Below, in pieces: positions 11,266-25,245 of a stretch of 64,000 nt of DNA. The notes under the pieces were generated by a model that saw only the letters and a program-made list of their open reading frames with translations, was not told where the DNA came from and searched no databases. The DNA is from Penelope pileata. Lineage: Eukaryota; Chordata; Aves; Galliformes; Cracidae. The position numbers and the translations under genes were made by a program. Within the stretch, counting starts at the first letter, position 1, and every line of letters starts with the position of its first letter. The stretch is from positions 2,020,980 to 2,084,979 of the forward strand of contig WBMW01003830.1 of assembly GCA_013396635.1 (NCBI GenBank). Direction: 5' to 3'.

Positions 11266-14200
11266 TAAAACCCTGTGCTTTACTGTTCTTTCCCTATGGG
11301 CTGCAAGTGGGGGGAAGTTGGGCAAGAGCAACCATGGCTGCTAATAAGAAGTAGTTTGTTGTTCAGGGTAAGAGTTGTTGATGTCAGCCAGTGAGCTTAT
11401 ATGCCACTGAAAGAAATGAAGGCACAGCAGCAAGAGCAGTCCTAGCATATTCCTTTAATTAGTGCACACATTGTCTTTCTAGAAACAAAAATGGAACAGT
11501 AAGGACATCAGCTTTGCCAGCAGCAGGTGCAAAGGACTCACTATAAAGGAGACTTTGTCCATGGGCAAGGCTTGACTGTTGGGGGGTTTTTTGTGCTTCC
11601 TCGGCGCTTTAATGCCAGAACCATAAGAGCTTGCTAATACTTCCAGGGCAAAAACACTGTAGATAGGTCTGGTTAGAGTTACAGGATTAACTCTGTAACA
11701 CAGTATGGTGAAAGGTATATAGGAACTTGCAACAAAGCTTTCTTCGCTTGTTGTTTCTTGCACCTAAAATTTCTCTGTTTTGAATTTGCTGAGGATGCTG
11801 TGAGCTTTTCATGTACACCAGATGGTCCATCAGAATTCGTAGATGCTATTCACTTCTTTTTTTTTTTTTTNGGTTCCTTTTCCTCTCAACAAGTGTTTTA
11901 GGTCAGAGAGTGATTTTATTTGAATGGAAGGAGTAAAGAAGGTGGACACCTGGTCAGTGCTATGGAAAAAGTGTGAAAAATGCCGGTGCAAATTATTCAT
12001 CTGGTGTTATGACTTCAGATGCTGAAATTTTCTTGAAAGTACAGTGATGGGAGGGAAAAGGAAGGAAGTGGGCATCAAATCAGAATAAATTTTCATAAAA
12101 ACAGTATATTTTGACTTTCTGGACTAGAAACTGTTTAGTAGGACCGGGTTATAAATTCTGAAATGCTGTTCTTGACTCACCAATTAGATGACTTTTGTTC
12201 TTTAACGAAAGTACTACTTTCTTTAAGCCTATGATGCCTTTCTTAACATAACTGTATCCTATTATTCCTTTTAGCCAGGCTAGGCTTATGTGTTCTATCA
12301 CTTGGGAACAAGCAATGAGTGAATACAAAATCTGTACGTGCATGCAGTCCCTACCTCATACTGTCTAGTGATGTATCTATAGTGCCAACTCGTCCTTTTG
12401 TGGAGGAGCGAGCTGAAAATACCTTTAAACCATGAAGGTTTGTTTCTTCTGTCAGCGAGTTATATTTCAGAGTCTTACCAAGCTGAAGAACTGGGATTTG
12501 CAAAAACATTTCTTTCACTGTTTATATTAAAGGCTTTAGAAGTGTGTTTAAAGGTTGAGCTTTTAGGAGCAGGGGATGATGAGATCTAGAAGATGGTTTA
12601 GACTTGTCTGATCACAGAGGAAAGAAGTCATGGGGGAGGTAGTATATCACTTTAATACTTAAATACCCACTCTCTTTAGTCTTGAGTAGTTACAAGAGCT
12701 GAAGAAAGTCTTTAAGGGATTTTCAGTATTTGCACATATACAAACCAAGGTTGACTGTACTCTTCTGCCTGTATTGTTATATTGCCAAAGTACTGTTCTA
12801 ATTCCTGAGATCCAATGAGTAATAGGAATTCTGTACTAGCTTAGGATTTATTGGTTTTAAAACACTTAGGTGGAACAGTAAGCTTCTGAAATGACTTTTA
12901 AATAGATATTTTTGAAAGCATCTTAAAATGCCTACAAAGTAGTAAGTTAGCCAGCTGAGCAGTGCTCTGCTACAGTGTTAGCACCATACAGCACTGTTTT
13001 GATGGAGAAAGTCTATTCAAATTGAAAAGGAGTGTGTCCAGTGGCGGTCAAGGAACGCTGTCCTGCATTTCTTGAAACACAGTCTTGATGTTTCTGAAGT
13101 AAAATTGGGAATTTGGCACTTGCCTAATGAAAAGACCAATAGATTAGAAGTTGGAAGGACAGAGTTCTGTGAGATTTTGGCAACATTATTTTCTGTGTTG
13201 GGGCAACTAGGGTGAGTGCTTTTGAAGATGTGCAACACTTCAAGAAGAACTGTCAGTTCTTTTCCTGGCTTCCTCCACTTCTCTGGAGAACATGTCTGTA
13301 TTCTCTCTCTGAAGGGATGTCTGAAGCAGAAGAGGACTTGATTTTACTCAGTTTTTGGTCTTTACTGGAGAAATTGATGTCTTGCTACCCCAGTAGGAGC
13401 CCACTGCTTATCTGGCAAAATTTTCCTGTAGGTAGGAGATGGGTTTATGATCTCTGCAGAGATGTCCACATAGCACAGTAAGCTGCATTGTCACTTTCTT
13501 CAAATATACATTGATGCTCTAATCAGATATCAGTATTAATAAATGTTCTTCTCCTTTATCCTCAGCAGATCCAGCCAGAGCTCCCCCATGCAGTAGCATG
13601 GGTTGCCTATCTAGTACTCAGGTGGATTTTCTGCATTTCGTTTTCAATTTTTACAGCTTCAGTAGTTTACTTTGTTGCAAAACATCTCACCTGTGGCTCC
13701 TTTTTATTCATTTTTAACAAAAAAAAAAAAGCTTTCCAAGATGCATGCTTTCTAGATCTTGCCTCATTTCAGTCCTGTGCAGCCCTTCTCTGACCTTCCT
13801 GTAGCCTGTGGGTTCAGTAATGGGGAACCACGGGGTTTTCCCACTGTTGCATGGCAAGCCACTTCTGCTTGTGTTTTGGTAATCAAGTAGAGGAATAATC
13901 TGGGCTGTATCTGATCTCTCACAAAAAAAGTAGACCAAACTCCCCATTTAACAGAGCTTCTAATGGTTTACCAGATCCTTGACTTGGAAATCTTTGATTT
14001 CATAATATAAATATTATAGTTCAAATATATAAAGAGTTCATAATATAAATAACTTTGCAAATCAAATGATACAAGGTTTTACTGGCAAAACTTGATTAAT
14101 TTTAACCTCATTCTCCTAGATGTTGAGCACAGATATTGGTATAACTGTCCAGCTTTTCACTGGTACATCAGCTTTGTATTGCCTCAACTCTGTTTTATAT

Positions 14201-17200
14201 GAAGTGCAAATCACTTGTTTTCTTATTAGTGTTTCAAGGTGTTGCCAGTATTTGTGTTTTTCAGACCAGATTGTGCCTTAGAGGTTCTGAGAGAGAACAA
14301 AAATTTTTTTAATACTTGTCTTAGGTCTAAAAGTTCAAAAAGCAGAGTTTGTTCTATTCTAGATGCAACTCTGACTTCTGTGATTTGGGAATCACAAAAA
14401 CCATTTGTCTCTTAGCAAGAGAATAAAAAAAATACCTTCAGTCATCAGCGAGCTATCACATCTGGAATGAATTGTTGAAATAGAATAGCATATTCTCCTA
14501 CTCTTTTTCCTGAGTGTAAGTGGTTGGCTTAAATCTTTGTCTCTGGTTTCCAAATATTCTCCTTAGTCCTTAAATAGGAAAGTTCATTATTTGTGCAGCA
14601 CTGTTTAGCTGCCAGCTTTCCTTTGAAGAGTAGAAGCCAATAAACTATGATATTTAAGAAAGGAGGAGGGTGTAAACTTTAAATCAAAAATTTCAAATAG
14701 TAAAACTGAGAGCTGTAGCTAGAATGAAGTGCAAAGTGTATGGTTTGGGGTGGTTTTGTTTGTTTTTTAGAAAAATTTAGGGCACTTGGTCTGCACCAAT
14801 TCATTTCACAGGGACTTGTTAAGTACTTGGTGTTTTTGAAAGATCAGCCAAATTGCCTAGCACTTGAAATCAAGATTTAGACACTGAGCTCTGGGCCCCT
14901 GTTCTTGTAAATCTTAAAGTTGGTATGTGCAATTAAAGGCTAAGACATGCACCATTAACCATGCACCTAAAAGGTCATGTTACTAAGAATTATAGAGATA
15001 CTACGTTGAACAGCTCCTGCTATACACAATGAGTTATGTACATCAACAGAAATAAGTCTCAAAATCTTACCACAGATTAAGTGGGTTTTGTTCCTCAGAA
15101 AGCTTTGCCTGCAGTGCTCAGAGCATTCTCTCTGCGGTGCCTGCCCAGGATGGGGCTTTGTCATTCAGCCTCTTGCTTGTGACTTAATATTTTGACCCAA
15201 GCGTTGTGTCCCATTTGCCCGTGGGTGCTGGCTAAAACAAGCTATGGGACCTTGCTTGTGAGGCTGGGGAGTGTTGTTCCTTCTGGACAGCAAGGAGCAG
15301 GGTCCCTGCTGCTTTCAGTGAAGTGCAGCGGGATCTGAAAGCAAACACTGATGATCAGGAAACATCTGTGCTAGGCATATTGTTCTTCTCTTATCCCAAA
15401 ACAAAATTCTTATCTTGTCTCTGTGACTAGTGATTTGGTTAAGCTAATACAATTACAAGTCAGTGTTTAAACAAGCTGCCTGCATATTGGTGGAGCAGCA
15501 CTGACCTCTGCAAGAATGCAGTGTCCCTGGAGCTCTCAGTACCACCAGTCCCTGCGAGGGCTGTCGGAGATGCATGGCTAAGTGTTTACTCTGTGGGGAG
15601 CAAACGATAGGACTCTTTCCTGTGCTGATAAAATTTCGCAAGAGATGAAACGGCATTCCTAGCGTCTTTTTATGTGCACTGAAGGTTGGCATTTAGTGGC
15701 TGTTGCCCTCTGGCCATCTGAGAGCAAGCCTCTGCGTCTCACACTCACACATAAGTCAGAGAAGCAGAACAGGCAGAGAGCCGTGAGATATTGAGGGCTG
15801 TCCTGGGGCTGGCTACGACCGTGAGCAGAAGAGGAGGGTTGCATTAGGGTGCCCAGCTGCAGCTGCCTGCCTAGCTGGGCTGTGCGGAGCCGCTGCCTCC
15901 TGCCATGGGGCTGTGCTGCTGTGGAAGCTGTGGGGCATGGCCCAGAGGTAACCCAAGCACTGACATGAGCGTTCTCCGGGAGCAAGAGGGACCTGGGCCT
16001 CCCACGGCTGTGGGGTGACTGGGGGTCTGCCAGCCTGGAATTGAACTGCCTGCAGCTCCTATGGAGTGCAGTGAAACGGGACACAGAACCATTTTCCCTC
16101 AGTCCTTGGTATTCAGGCAGTGGCAGTCCCTTCAAAGGATGGTATCAAATCCATAGCGGCTCATTTCGGGGAAGTGGGAGAAGTCTTGGTATCATCTCCA
16201 AATGTAATCTTACAGTTAATTCATTTTTTTTTCTGTTTCTCCACTAACAAGTGTAGTTTGGTATAGCGGGAAGTAGTTCTTTTCTTTTTCAAAAGATGGT
16301 TAATGTTGCCGTGAGGTTCCAAGCTGAGAGACTCTTTCCTCCTCTGTTCCCTTTTACAGTCTCCTGAGAGCTCCTATAAGCGGTATTTCTATGCTCGCAT
16401 GTTAGCTAGTGTATTGCGTTCCTGCTCAAATGAATTATAAATATGCTTGTGTCTGCTTTGTGCTGCTGGGCAGAGCTGCTGACATTGGTGAAGTCATACC
16501 ATTCTCTGAGAATTGGTGTGGTTGGGATGGATATTTGTTAGACTGTACGTTGCAGAACTACAGGACTTTAAATGTCCCAAAGTCTGAAAATGTAACACCA
16601 AAACATTACGTGGTATTCTTAAAAGTCTTGCCCACTAATAGGGCTGTCATGCTCTTGTCTTATTTTGAAAATACATTTTTAAGCAGCTCCTTTGAAATGA
16701 TATGTCTTTCTTCTAGTTTATTCTTCTAAGCAATGCAGAAGGTTGAAATTTCTTTCATAAAGTCGATGGGCCTCCAGCTACATGAAACTTAATAAATCTC
16801 AAGTTCAATATAACTTTGCTGTTTGCAATAGTATGATCAGGAAGGTAAAACAAATGGAGCGCATGTTGGTTGGTCCCGCTGTGGGAAGGCCTGAAGTGCA
16901 ATGCTGTGGTTTGTATTCTTAATTGGGACCAAATACATCTTTGTATGATTTTGTTGAAACTCATCTCTTCCCTTGTACTTGGCAGTAAGTTTATTTTTTC
17001 AGGTACTTCTGAAATACTCTTAGAATGTTTAAAATATATACAGAAGACTCTGGGGTTTCCCATGCTGCTTTCACACTACTTTATTTCTGTAGCACCAGTG
17101 GAAGTTTTTTGCTCACTTGCTCCTGTGTCATCATTTCACAGGAAGTCTCTGTACATGATTTCAGAGAATGCTTTGGCCTACTGTTGCAATGACCTTCTGG

Positions 17201-20200
17201 CTATGAGCTTCAACTAATCCTGTTCTGCTGTGGGAATCCTTTTGGTAGGTGTGGGAGGAGAGGTGGGACTGGGGAGCAGGATGCTGATAGCATGTTTTGG
17301 TTGGTTTACTGTTTTTGCCCTATCAGCTTTTTGTGTTGATAAGCTTTTAGCACATCAGGCACAGATAGGACTAACTGATGAGTAGATTCTGATTCCGTAG
17401 AAGAACTGGCAGGTTGAAGTGTCAGTCTCTCTGAATGCAACTGGTTATCTGCAGCTATCAGAGGCAAGCTTAATAAGGGAGTGGGAGCTGGAGGATATTT
17501 GCTTTTGTTTACACTCAGAAGGAAGTTGGAGTCTCTTTTTGTCTCTCTTCATCTCCTCCAACCCCATCTCCCTCACTGAGATCAAGGGGGAAACCAAAGA
17601 CGTTGAAGCAGTTACCTTAATTTTATAACTGGAGTAGAAACATCAGAACAGCTGAGAGGAGGAAACAGTCAGCAAAGGAAGGGTTTCACTTCTGTCACTG
17701 TAGTAGAGTTGTCCTCCTGGCTGGGAAGTACCAGATTCCTGGGCAGGAATACCAAATTGTTTCTTTACACTTTCCTTTAGCTTCAGTAGTTACTGTGTGC
17801 TAGATATGGTTCCTGTCAGGGATTGGAATGGAACTAGAAACAATATCCTCTTCCACCTCACCCACTAGTGCTGTTAGCTCCTATATGCCTGTCCAGACTG
17901 GAATCTGAAGCTGGGGAAGTGTTTTCCATGTGCTGGTGTTGATTACTGTACACTTTTCTATTTCCTGAGCTTGCTTGTTTCTGTGCAATTTTATTTCTTT
18001 TCTTGACGTTTCTCATACTAGCAGTTTTTCCCATCAGAGGTGGGGGAGGGAGGAAATCAAAAGATTTCTGGTAAGTGGCTTTCTGGTGATGCAATATAAT
18101 CATAGTTCTAAGTGAACATTTCCTTTACTTTGTTTAACCTGGCCATCAGTTTGTATTGCTTGGTTTAAAATGCCACTAGATTCCAAAATGGGGCAGAAAT
18201 GAAGGAAGAAGGAGAAATCCAGTTTTCAGCCAAGCAGTATTTGCCCTTTTCATCTTGTCAGATGCCAGCTGCTGAGGAGTGCTTTCTGTTACGATTTTGT
18301 GCTTGGGAAGGTGCAAAGTCTGTAGGGCTTGCAAGAAGGAGATCACTGGGAAAATCATACTTGTCTGAGATACAAAAGCTAGATTTTTCCTTTGATGATG
18401 GCTGTGCTTTGTGTAAAAGGAGTAGAAAGAGAAGTCTTTAAGTATGCCCTTCATAACCATCCATTGCCTGAACAAAAGGGCAAGGCTTTCAGAGAAGATC
18501 ATATTTCAGAAACATCACTTCTAATGATTGTAAAATGTATTCAGTACTGTCCAGGCTGTGCTATTGAAACGCTTTAGAAATGTAGTCTCAGGATTCATAA
18601 TACTACCTCAGAGTTAAGGAACACATTTTCCTGTGTAAATTGTTTTATCCACTTATTTTTCTGGGTTATTCAGCCTCTGTAGTAACTAAAAGGACACCTA
18701 ACAAAAGACCAGCATGTGTTGTCAAAGGACTGCTGAGAAGGTTTTGACCATAATCTTATACACTTGGCTATCTGATGGACGGTTTGTTAGGCTGTTCAGT
18801 CACGTGAAGCATGCAATAGCACAGTTTCCAGTACTTTAGAGCTGTGCCATCTCTAGATGAAAAAGTACATGTACAAATAAGCTTGTGTGCTTATCACTTT
18901 GCACGCTCTCCTTCCTTCAGGAAGCATTTCTTCCTTTGTGTGGTGGGACCTAATAACTGTGAGAACAGCATATGTTGGGGCAGGAACATGCATCAAATTA
19001 GTATATGAACCTGTTCCTCATTTCAGCAAGGTGATCAGCATGCACAAGACCTATAGTAACTAAAAGGACTTGGCAGTCTTATGAGCATTCTTCATCTTGT
19101 CTAAAAACCTGAGACTGAACAAAGGAAAAAGTGGATTGGGATCTCTGGGTGAGTAAAGGATATCACCTGCATGGATCTGCAGCTGATGTTTTCATGTGTG
19201 ACTGGCCCAAAGTTGCTTTTTTTTTCTCCTTTTTCCATGCACCTATCGGTAATAAGGTGTGTTTTGGAGGGAGTGAGAGTGTGACATGGCTTCTCTTTAA
19301 TTGTTTTTCCTGAAATTTAAAAATTAACTAAATTTTAAAGCTTAAGGAGGTTATTTTACAGAGAAATATTACCTTGAAGCTATCTGGCCAATTATTACAT
19401 TTATCTAGAAATTTTTTCTCTGACTGTGTCTGTCAAATGAAAGCAAACATTAACCTTTGACCTAACACAGCAAATCTGGTGCTGTGTTAGTAGATGGAAA
19501 AGGATGGAAAAATACTGCTAACCTGTACGGTCACTAGTGCTTATGTTCCAAAGAGGAAAGATAACATTTCAGAGGCTTGATCGTATGTTTGGTCTTTTGT
19601 TTAATTTGCAGTTTGGTTTTGAGACTGATTATGGAAGATATTGACTGGTTGCTAAGCAGAGCCAGTTGCAATTCCTTAGTGGAAATACTTCAATAAAAAG
19701 ACTTTAATCAGAAGTTGTATTTCTACAGCTTTCGATTGCTGTAACTTGGAAACATACATTTCAATTTAAAATGATTTATTTTTTTTCATAAAATTAATAC
19801 TTTGCACCCAATACCAGTGCCCCAAGTACTTTTGGTTGTCATTGTTACCCGTGGAAGTAAATGTCACTTTGTACTATGTTGCACTCTGTCCTCCAAAAAT
19901 GAGCACAAGGCATATTAACCAAAAGGGGATGCAACCTTGCAGGATAGGAAAGGTGGGGCCAAACACGGAAATGGAGCTGCTGATGTTCAACAAAACAATG
20001 GACCACTGCCTGTGTATGAAAACAGGGAACTGTGGAGGGTGGCTGCACAGATACACAGAAGCTTTTGATGTACAACAGCTACATTAGTTGAGATGCAGAG
20101 GCTTCTTTCCCTTGCCACCAGCCTGGGTGCCTCTTCAGTGAACTGTCTTTTATAGATTGAACTACCTGCTGTGCTTAGTCTGTACACAACCGAAGCTAAC

Positions 20201-23200
20201 ACCTGAAGATTTGATAGCATCCACTGTGTACACAACCTCTGGCTCCTATTTACTGTCAACACTCATGTTACTTGATCTAATTTCAGGCTCTCATAGGGGG
20301 AAAGATCTTAAAGGAAGCAGGCACCCCCAGTGTGACATTACTTCTGCTCCTATTCCTGCATTACTCACCTGTAACATTTCATGCCTAAATGGCATAAAAT
20401 GGGATGCTCTCTCCTCCATCTCATTCTATATCTTTTTTTTCTATATACAGTGTCTGTGTATCTGTAAGATCTTTCAGCCTGTCACCAGTCTACCCCAGAC
20501 AGAACTTGCATTCATTGCTCTTGGGACTTGATGAAGTGTGCGAGCCAGCCAACATGTAATTAAATGTGCTGTGGAAAAGGCTTCTTGAAGCTAATGTTGC
20601 TATTTCTGTTCTAAGGGGTTAATTTTATTAACATGCTGACTTCTAAAATAAAAAGGCATTGCAGAGATCTGTACCTTGAGAATACTTAGGAGCCTTCCAT
20701 TCCTGGCCAAGCATTATATGAGCCATTCTGACCTCAGCTGTCAGGTCAGAAGGTACAAAATCTCACACTCGTTAGACTGTCTAGCTTTTACCTAGAATAA
20801 CTGATACAGAAGTCACCATGGGCAGCTTTGCAAAATAGTTCAAGCAAAAGGAAAGGCAAGAGCCCAAGTAAAATTTAGTGGTTGCTGTGAGCACTAAAAT
20901 AAAGGATGAAATGCTGATATGGAAATACGGAGCTGTAAGAACTGCTTCGAGAGTTCATCTTACCCAACTCCTTTGCTCAGACTGATTTATGTGCATGTAG
21001 ATAATTGCAGACAGATGACATACAGCTGTGTCTTAAGCTGGTCATGAAAAGTTCCACAATGCAAGCAAGATTTCTGTTCAGCTTCTTCAGGCAGCCCTGT
21101 TAGCAGATACTTTCTCCTAATGCCTCCATGAATCTCTTGTTAAAGTTTATTTTACAGTGACAACTGTTAACATACTGCAAGACTAGCAGAAATCCCCACT
21201 TCAGTCTCTTTTGTCTAAGCAGACCCATGGTTTTCTATCTTTTCTACAAGTTGCATACTAAATCTATCACTTATCATTCTCCACAAATACTCTGCAATCT
21301 GTCTGTCCACACCTCTATCTAGTGTGCCAGCCTGGCTTGCCGTGCTAGGTGAAACCTCATCAGGACCGAGAAGACTGCAGAATATCTCTTGGTTCTGTTA
21401 ATAAGTTTCAGAATAAGTTAGCTTTCTCCAATAGTTATATTACTGGCCTTTTTGGTTTGTGGTCCACCCTACTGAATATCTAAGTGAAGCAAGCATTTTT
21501 TTTTTTAGAGTACAAGAAAGGAAAGTAATGCTACCTAGCAAATAGGAGAATGAGAAAATACATTCTTGTTTCCTGTGAGAGCATTGTGAATAATTTGTTG
21601 TTTATTCTGTTGTATTCCTGTGTTCTATAAAAACTCTTTTGAATTAGCCTGGTATGACAGTTTGGAAAACCTTTCAGTGACTCAAAAAGTACACATTTTT
21701 ATTGTAGATGGAATCAATCACTTAATCTGCATAAAAAACATTTTACTTCAGACTAGAGACAATTAACTTTTTAAAAGAAAAATGTTCAAAAGTATTACTT
21801 TGTTTTTTGAAACTATTATTTCATTTTTAATCAAAAATTCAGTTCCCAAGTATCTTGTAGTAATCTTTCTTAATACAAACCACTTACATATTACATTTCA
21901 GCAATTTTTAATTTGTTCTGTCACTTGTAATTCTGTCCTGGATCTGAAGAAGTCAGTGGAACTGTAAATTTGAGAAAATATTTGTCACACTGCATCTGTT
22001 TTGCTTTTTATTTTTTTTATTTTGCTAGAAGAAAGATCCACCAGGCATTGCTCTTGAGGCCTCAAGTGAGATTTTAAACACAGAGTAGAGGCTTGCGATG
22101 TGTGGTTAACTGTGATTGTGCTATCTTCTCTGCTGCAGAAATGCTCGGTTGCCTGCAGACACTAATAAATAACTGAGCAATTGGGAATCAAGGCAGGTTG
22201 GATATTTCATGTGCATTTGTACATCCAGTTTGGCCTGGAGCATTTATGTTGCTGTGTTGATAAGTAATAGTGTTCTTGAAAGCAAATGCAGGTAAATAAT
22301 CAGCTATTGCTGATTGGGATGGTGCATAACTTGTTCAGGTTCTATAAATGAAGCAAATGAGATTTCTGATTTTATTTAATTAATTTATTTTTTAACCAAG
22401 CTATGCAATGGACAAGACCTCTCTTTGCTCAGTTCTCATGTATGGCTATAGAGGAGGTGTTTAGAAAAATGTGGTGGTTGGAAGCTGGCATAGCAGCATT
22501 TTTTTCCTTTGAAAAAATTTTTCTTTAAATGAATAAAAAGAACACAAGCAACACAAAATCTGCCTACCAGGCACAATTGTCAGACTGAACCAGAAAGTAG
22601 GGAAACCCATGTCTGGGCGCAAACCCACTCTTGGAGTAGCTGTGAGCTGCACTGAACAAGGTTCTGCACCATTGGGGACTCTCACCTTCTCCTAAGGGAG
22701 TGAGGGTGAATGGTTTGATCTTTTCCAAACAAACAAGCCATGAGTGACTGTGGAAGCAGGGTAGACCTTACCTGTGCAAGTCAAAATGTTGCTGAGGGTA
22801 TGTGGGTGGTATCTTCTCTGCCCTGTCTCTCAAGGCATCCCAGGAAATGGCCTCCAGGCTTGCTGTAGTCTGCTAACTCCTGTAGATATCAGCCAACAAA
22901 AGGGATTGTACAAAGCAACCTTCTTTGTATTGCAGTCTCAGTGAATGACCGTCTTGTTGTAACTTGGACTTATTTCCTGACTTGGGCAGTTAATGCTTCA
23001 GTTTCATACTCTGGGGACAGCTGGGCTTGTTGTTATCAACTGGTTTTATTGTAATCAATATTTCATACTTAGTTCAAGTGTTAACACTGGATGCTTTGCA
23101 TCTGTTGCAGATGATCACATTGCTGTCAGCAGCTGCTGTAAGCCAAAGGGTCCTTCACATGAGTTACTAACATTATTTAGGGATGTAACTAATTTAACAG

Positions 23201-25186
23201 AGCAAAAACACTCTTTGAATGTTTATTGTTAGGATAATAACACTATTTTATTGATTTTTATTCATTCTCAGTAAGTATAATGTTAGCATTATTAACAAAT
23301 GTAAGTCTAGCAACACCAAAACCAGCTAACAACATTTCTAAGGGAAGATCATATCTCAGGATTTGAACATCTTTTGACTTTCACACAGTTTTCCTATGGT
23401 ATAGTGTAGATGGTTATATGGCAATTGGTTCCATATAAGAAAGAATATTGCTTTAAAATGGAAACACCCCACCTTACACTCCAAAAATCATCTTCGTAAG
23501 GCAGGCTTCCCAGCATCTGAATAGGTTAGTGCTTAAACCAGTGCTTTTATTTTTTTTTTTCTGTTACCGTTTGGCTTGTCCACGAAGTTTGGACTGAATT
23601 CAAATCCTCTATGAATCAACAGCTGTTGTGCTTCATGCCATGCATAGTTCTTAGCTGCGTAGCAGTTTGGGGCCTGTGATACAAGAGTCAGCATTTTGAA
23701 ACAAAGTGGTCCTCACTGCTTTAACAAATCTGCATTTGAAAGCATAGAACCGTTAAAGGGAGCATGAGGGGAGAATGAGAGGATAATAGGCAGTATTACA
23801 GTATAAGAAGTCTAATTATTTTGTCTTTTTCCCCCTGTGTATTGTGGAAAGAAGTGTTTAGAAATTGTTCTGATATTTGGGGACTTTTTGCAGCATCAGA
23901 CAGGCTCTTCATTTTATTTCAAAAAACTAAAACAGCTAACTGTTACTTGTGACTTCAGCAGTTGCCTCAGTCTAGGCAGTGAAACAGCAGCCAGACAGGT
24001 ACTTCTGAAAGGGCTAGGCCAATAAACTTCTTTTTAACCGAGAAGAAGGCGTGCCATATAAAACATGACACCAGGTGTGTGTCACCCTGTGGCTGTGATT
24101 TCTGTTCTACAGTTGGCAGATCCTGTATGAGAAAATGGACTGAAGTTTGCTGTAACTTGACCCCACAGAGAAGACAAGACTGTCCTCTTGGTTTTATGGG
24201 AATTTCTTGGCTTAAAAGTTGGTGGGAGAGGGAGCTTGCAGCGTGCTCGCTCTGGCAAAGGCTTTAGCAATAGCCAAGCAGGTTGGGAGGACCCAGTCCT
24301 GAGGAATTTCGCTGCTGCCGTGGGGGCAGCTGAGATTGCAGGAGAGGCTCTCTGCCCTCCTTGGCTTTGCAGCAAAAATGTTCTCTCTAAGTCTTTAAAG
24401 TGTGCTGACATCTCAGAGAAGAAATGAATAATCAGTCATGCCATGTTGTCAAGTTTAATGAACTGAGCAAGTGAATCTGTTGGGGAGTTGAGAAATGAAT
24501 GAGATGAGCTGTTTTAAAGTCTCCCTGTACATTAACTCACTTTTAACAAATCTATAAAAAGGCCATTGCAATTCGGCTGGAAGTGTGATGTATGTGCCAG
24601 TTTGCTGATAACCTGTGACACTGAGCTGGCAACTGAGGCCCACGCAGTGCCTGGCAGCATGAGGCACAACCGTCACTTCCTGCTAATGGGTCCTCTTGGC
24701 CTTGTGTCCCTGTAGCAGGACCCACTGTAAGAGAAAAAGATTGGGCTCTCCTGCTGTTAGTATGAGGATCTGAGAGAAAAATGCCTCTGCCAAGGATCTT
24801 CCCTCTAAGTCCCAGAAATCTTGTTTATTGTTTTGGCATTGGATAGGCCACCGAGTAATTTCTCCTGTTTGAGTGGCTGCTGTAGGATCTCAAATGTCCA
24901 TATGACTGCCTAGCCTTGCCTCACGGTACCCTTTGTCTACAAAATCAGAAATCAAAAGTGCAGTTGGTAGGGAAAGTCATCAAGTTATCTCAATAGACTG
25001 TAAGCATCCTGTTTCTATGAGGCTGCTGGGATATACAGTGACCCCTTAGCAAACTGCTGCCATCTAGATGAGAAATGCAAAAGACCATGTGTCGCCATGT
25101 CTTTTTTGCCTGTGTTTTTGCCATTGAGATGCTGTGGACAAAGGCTAAGATTACAGACTAAGGGTGTATAAGGAATATAAGGAAGT
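11266..25186. other. Long unique non-coding stretch
   Basis: I see no gene, RNA or clear repeat family here. Points of note are a single N at 11871 after 14 T bases, a 15-base direct repeat at 13999-14013 and 14037-14051 (TTCATAATATAAATA), and a GC-richer block at about 15690-16130 with several CpGs. Reading frames are short in every frame; the 158-codon minus-strand frame at 15659-16135 sits in the GC-richer block, where stop codons are rarer by composition, and has no domain I recognise. Confidence 0.55.
11871..11871. other. Unresolved base after a T run
   Basis: A single N follows 14 T bases. The homopolymer length here should not be trusted. Confidence 0.95.
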
Positions 25187-25245
25187 CACATGGTTAGAGC
25201 ACTGGTTTGGGAGACCTGTTTTTCATACCCTGTAGCTTTCATATC
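25187..25245 (+). repeat. tRNA-like head of an ancient amniote SINE
   Basis: The run ATGGTTAGAGCACTGGTTTG followed by GGAGACCTG and then TTTTTCATACCC matches the tRNA-derived 5' head of MIR-type SINEs common in turtles, crocodilians and birds, where a box-A-like TGGTTAGAGCA precedes a box-B-like GGTTCAAATCCC. The box B is eroded and the downstream core is not clearly visible. It is not a functional tRNA: there is no cloverleaf and no intact B box. Confidence 0.55.

Noticed and set aside
15659..16135. 158-codon minus-strand open frame, and a + strand ATG near 15904 reading MGLCCCGSCGAW before an AGAGGTAA donor-like site
   Set aside because: The region is GC-richer, which suppresses stop codons in several frames. 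The peptides are cysteine- or serine-rich without a domain, and the donor is weak.
19836..20262. Pair of opposed open frames of 83 and 91 codons with a repeated TGTACACAACC
   Set aside because: No family match, and the repeat of 11 bases is too short to mean much; no inverted ends or target duplications were seen.
25187..25245. Possible tRNA gene
   Set aside because: It has a box-A-like segment but no intact box B and no cloverleaf; it fits the head of an old SINE instead.
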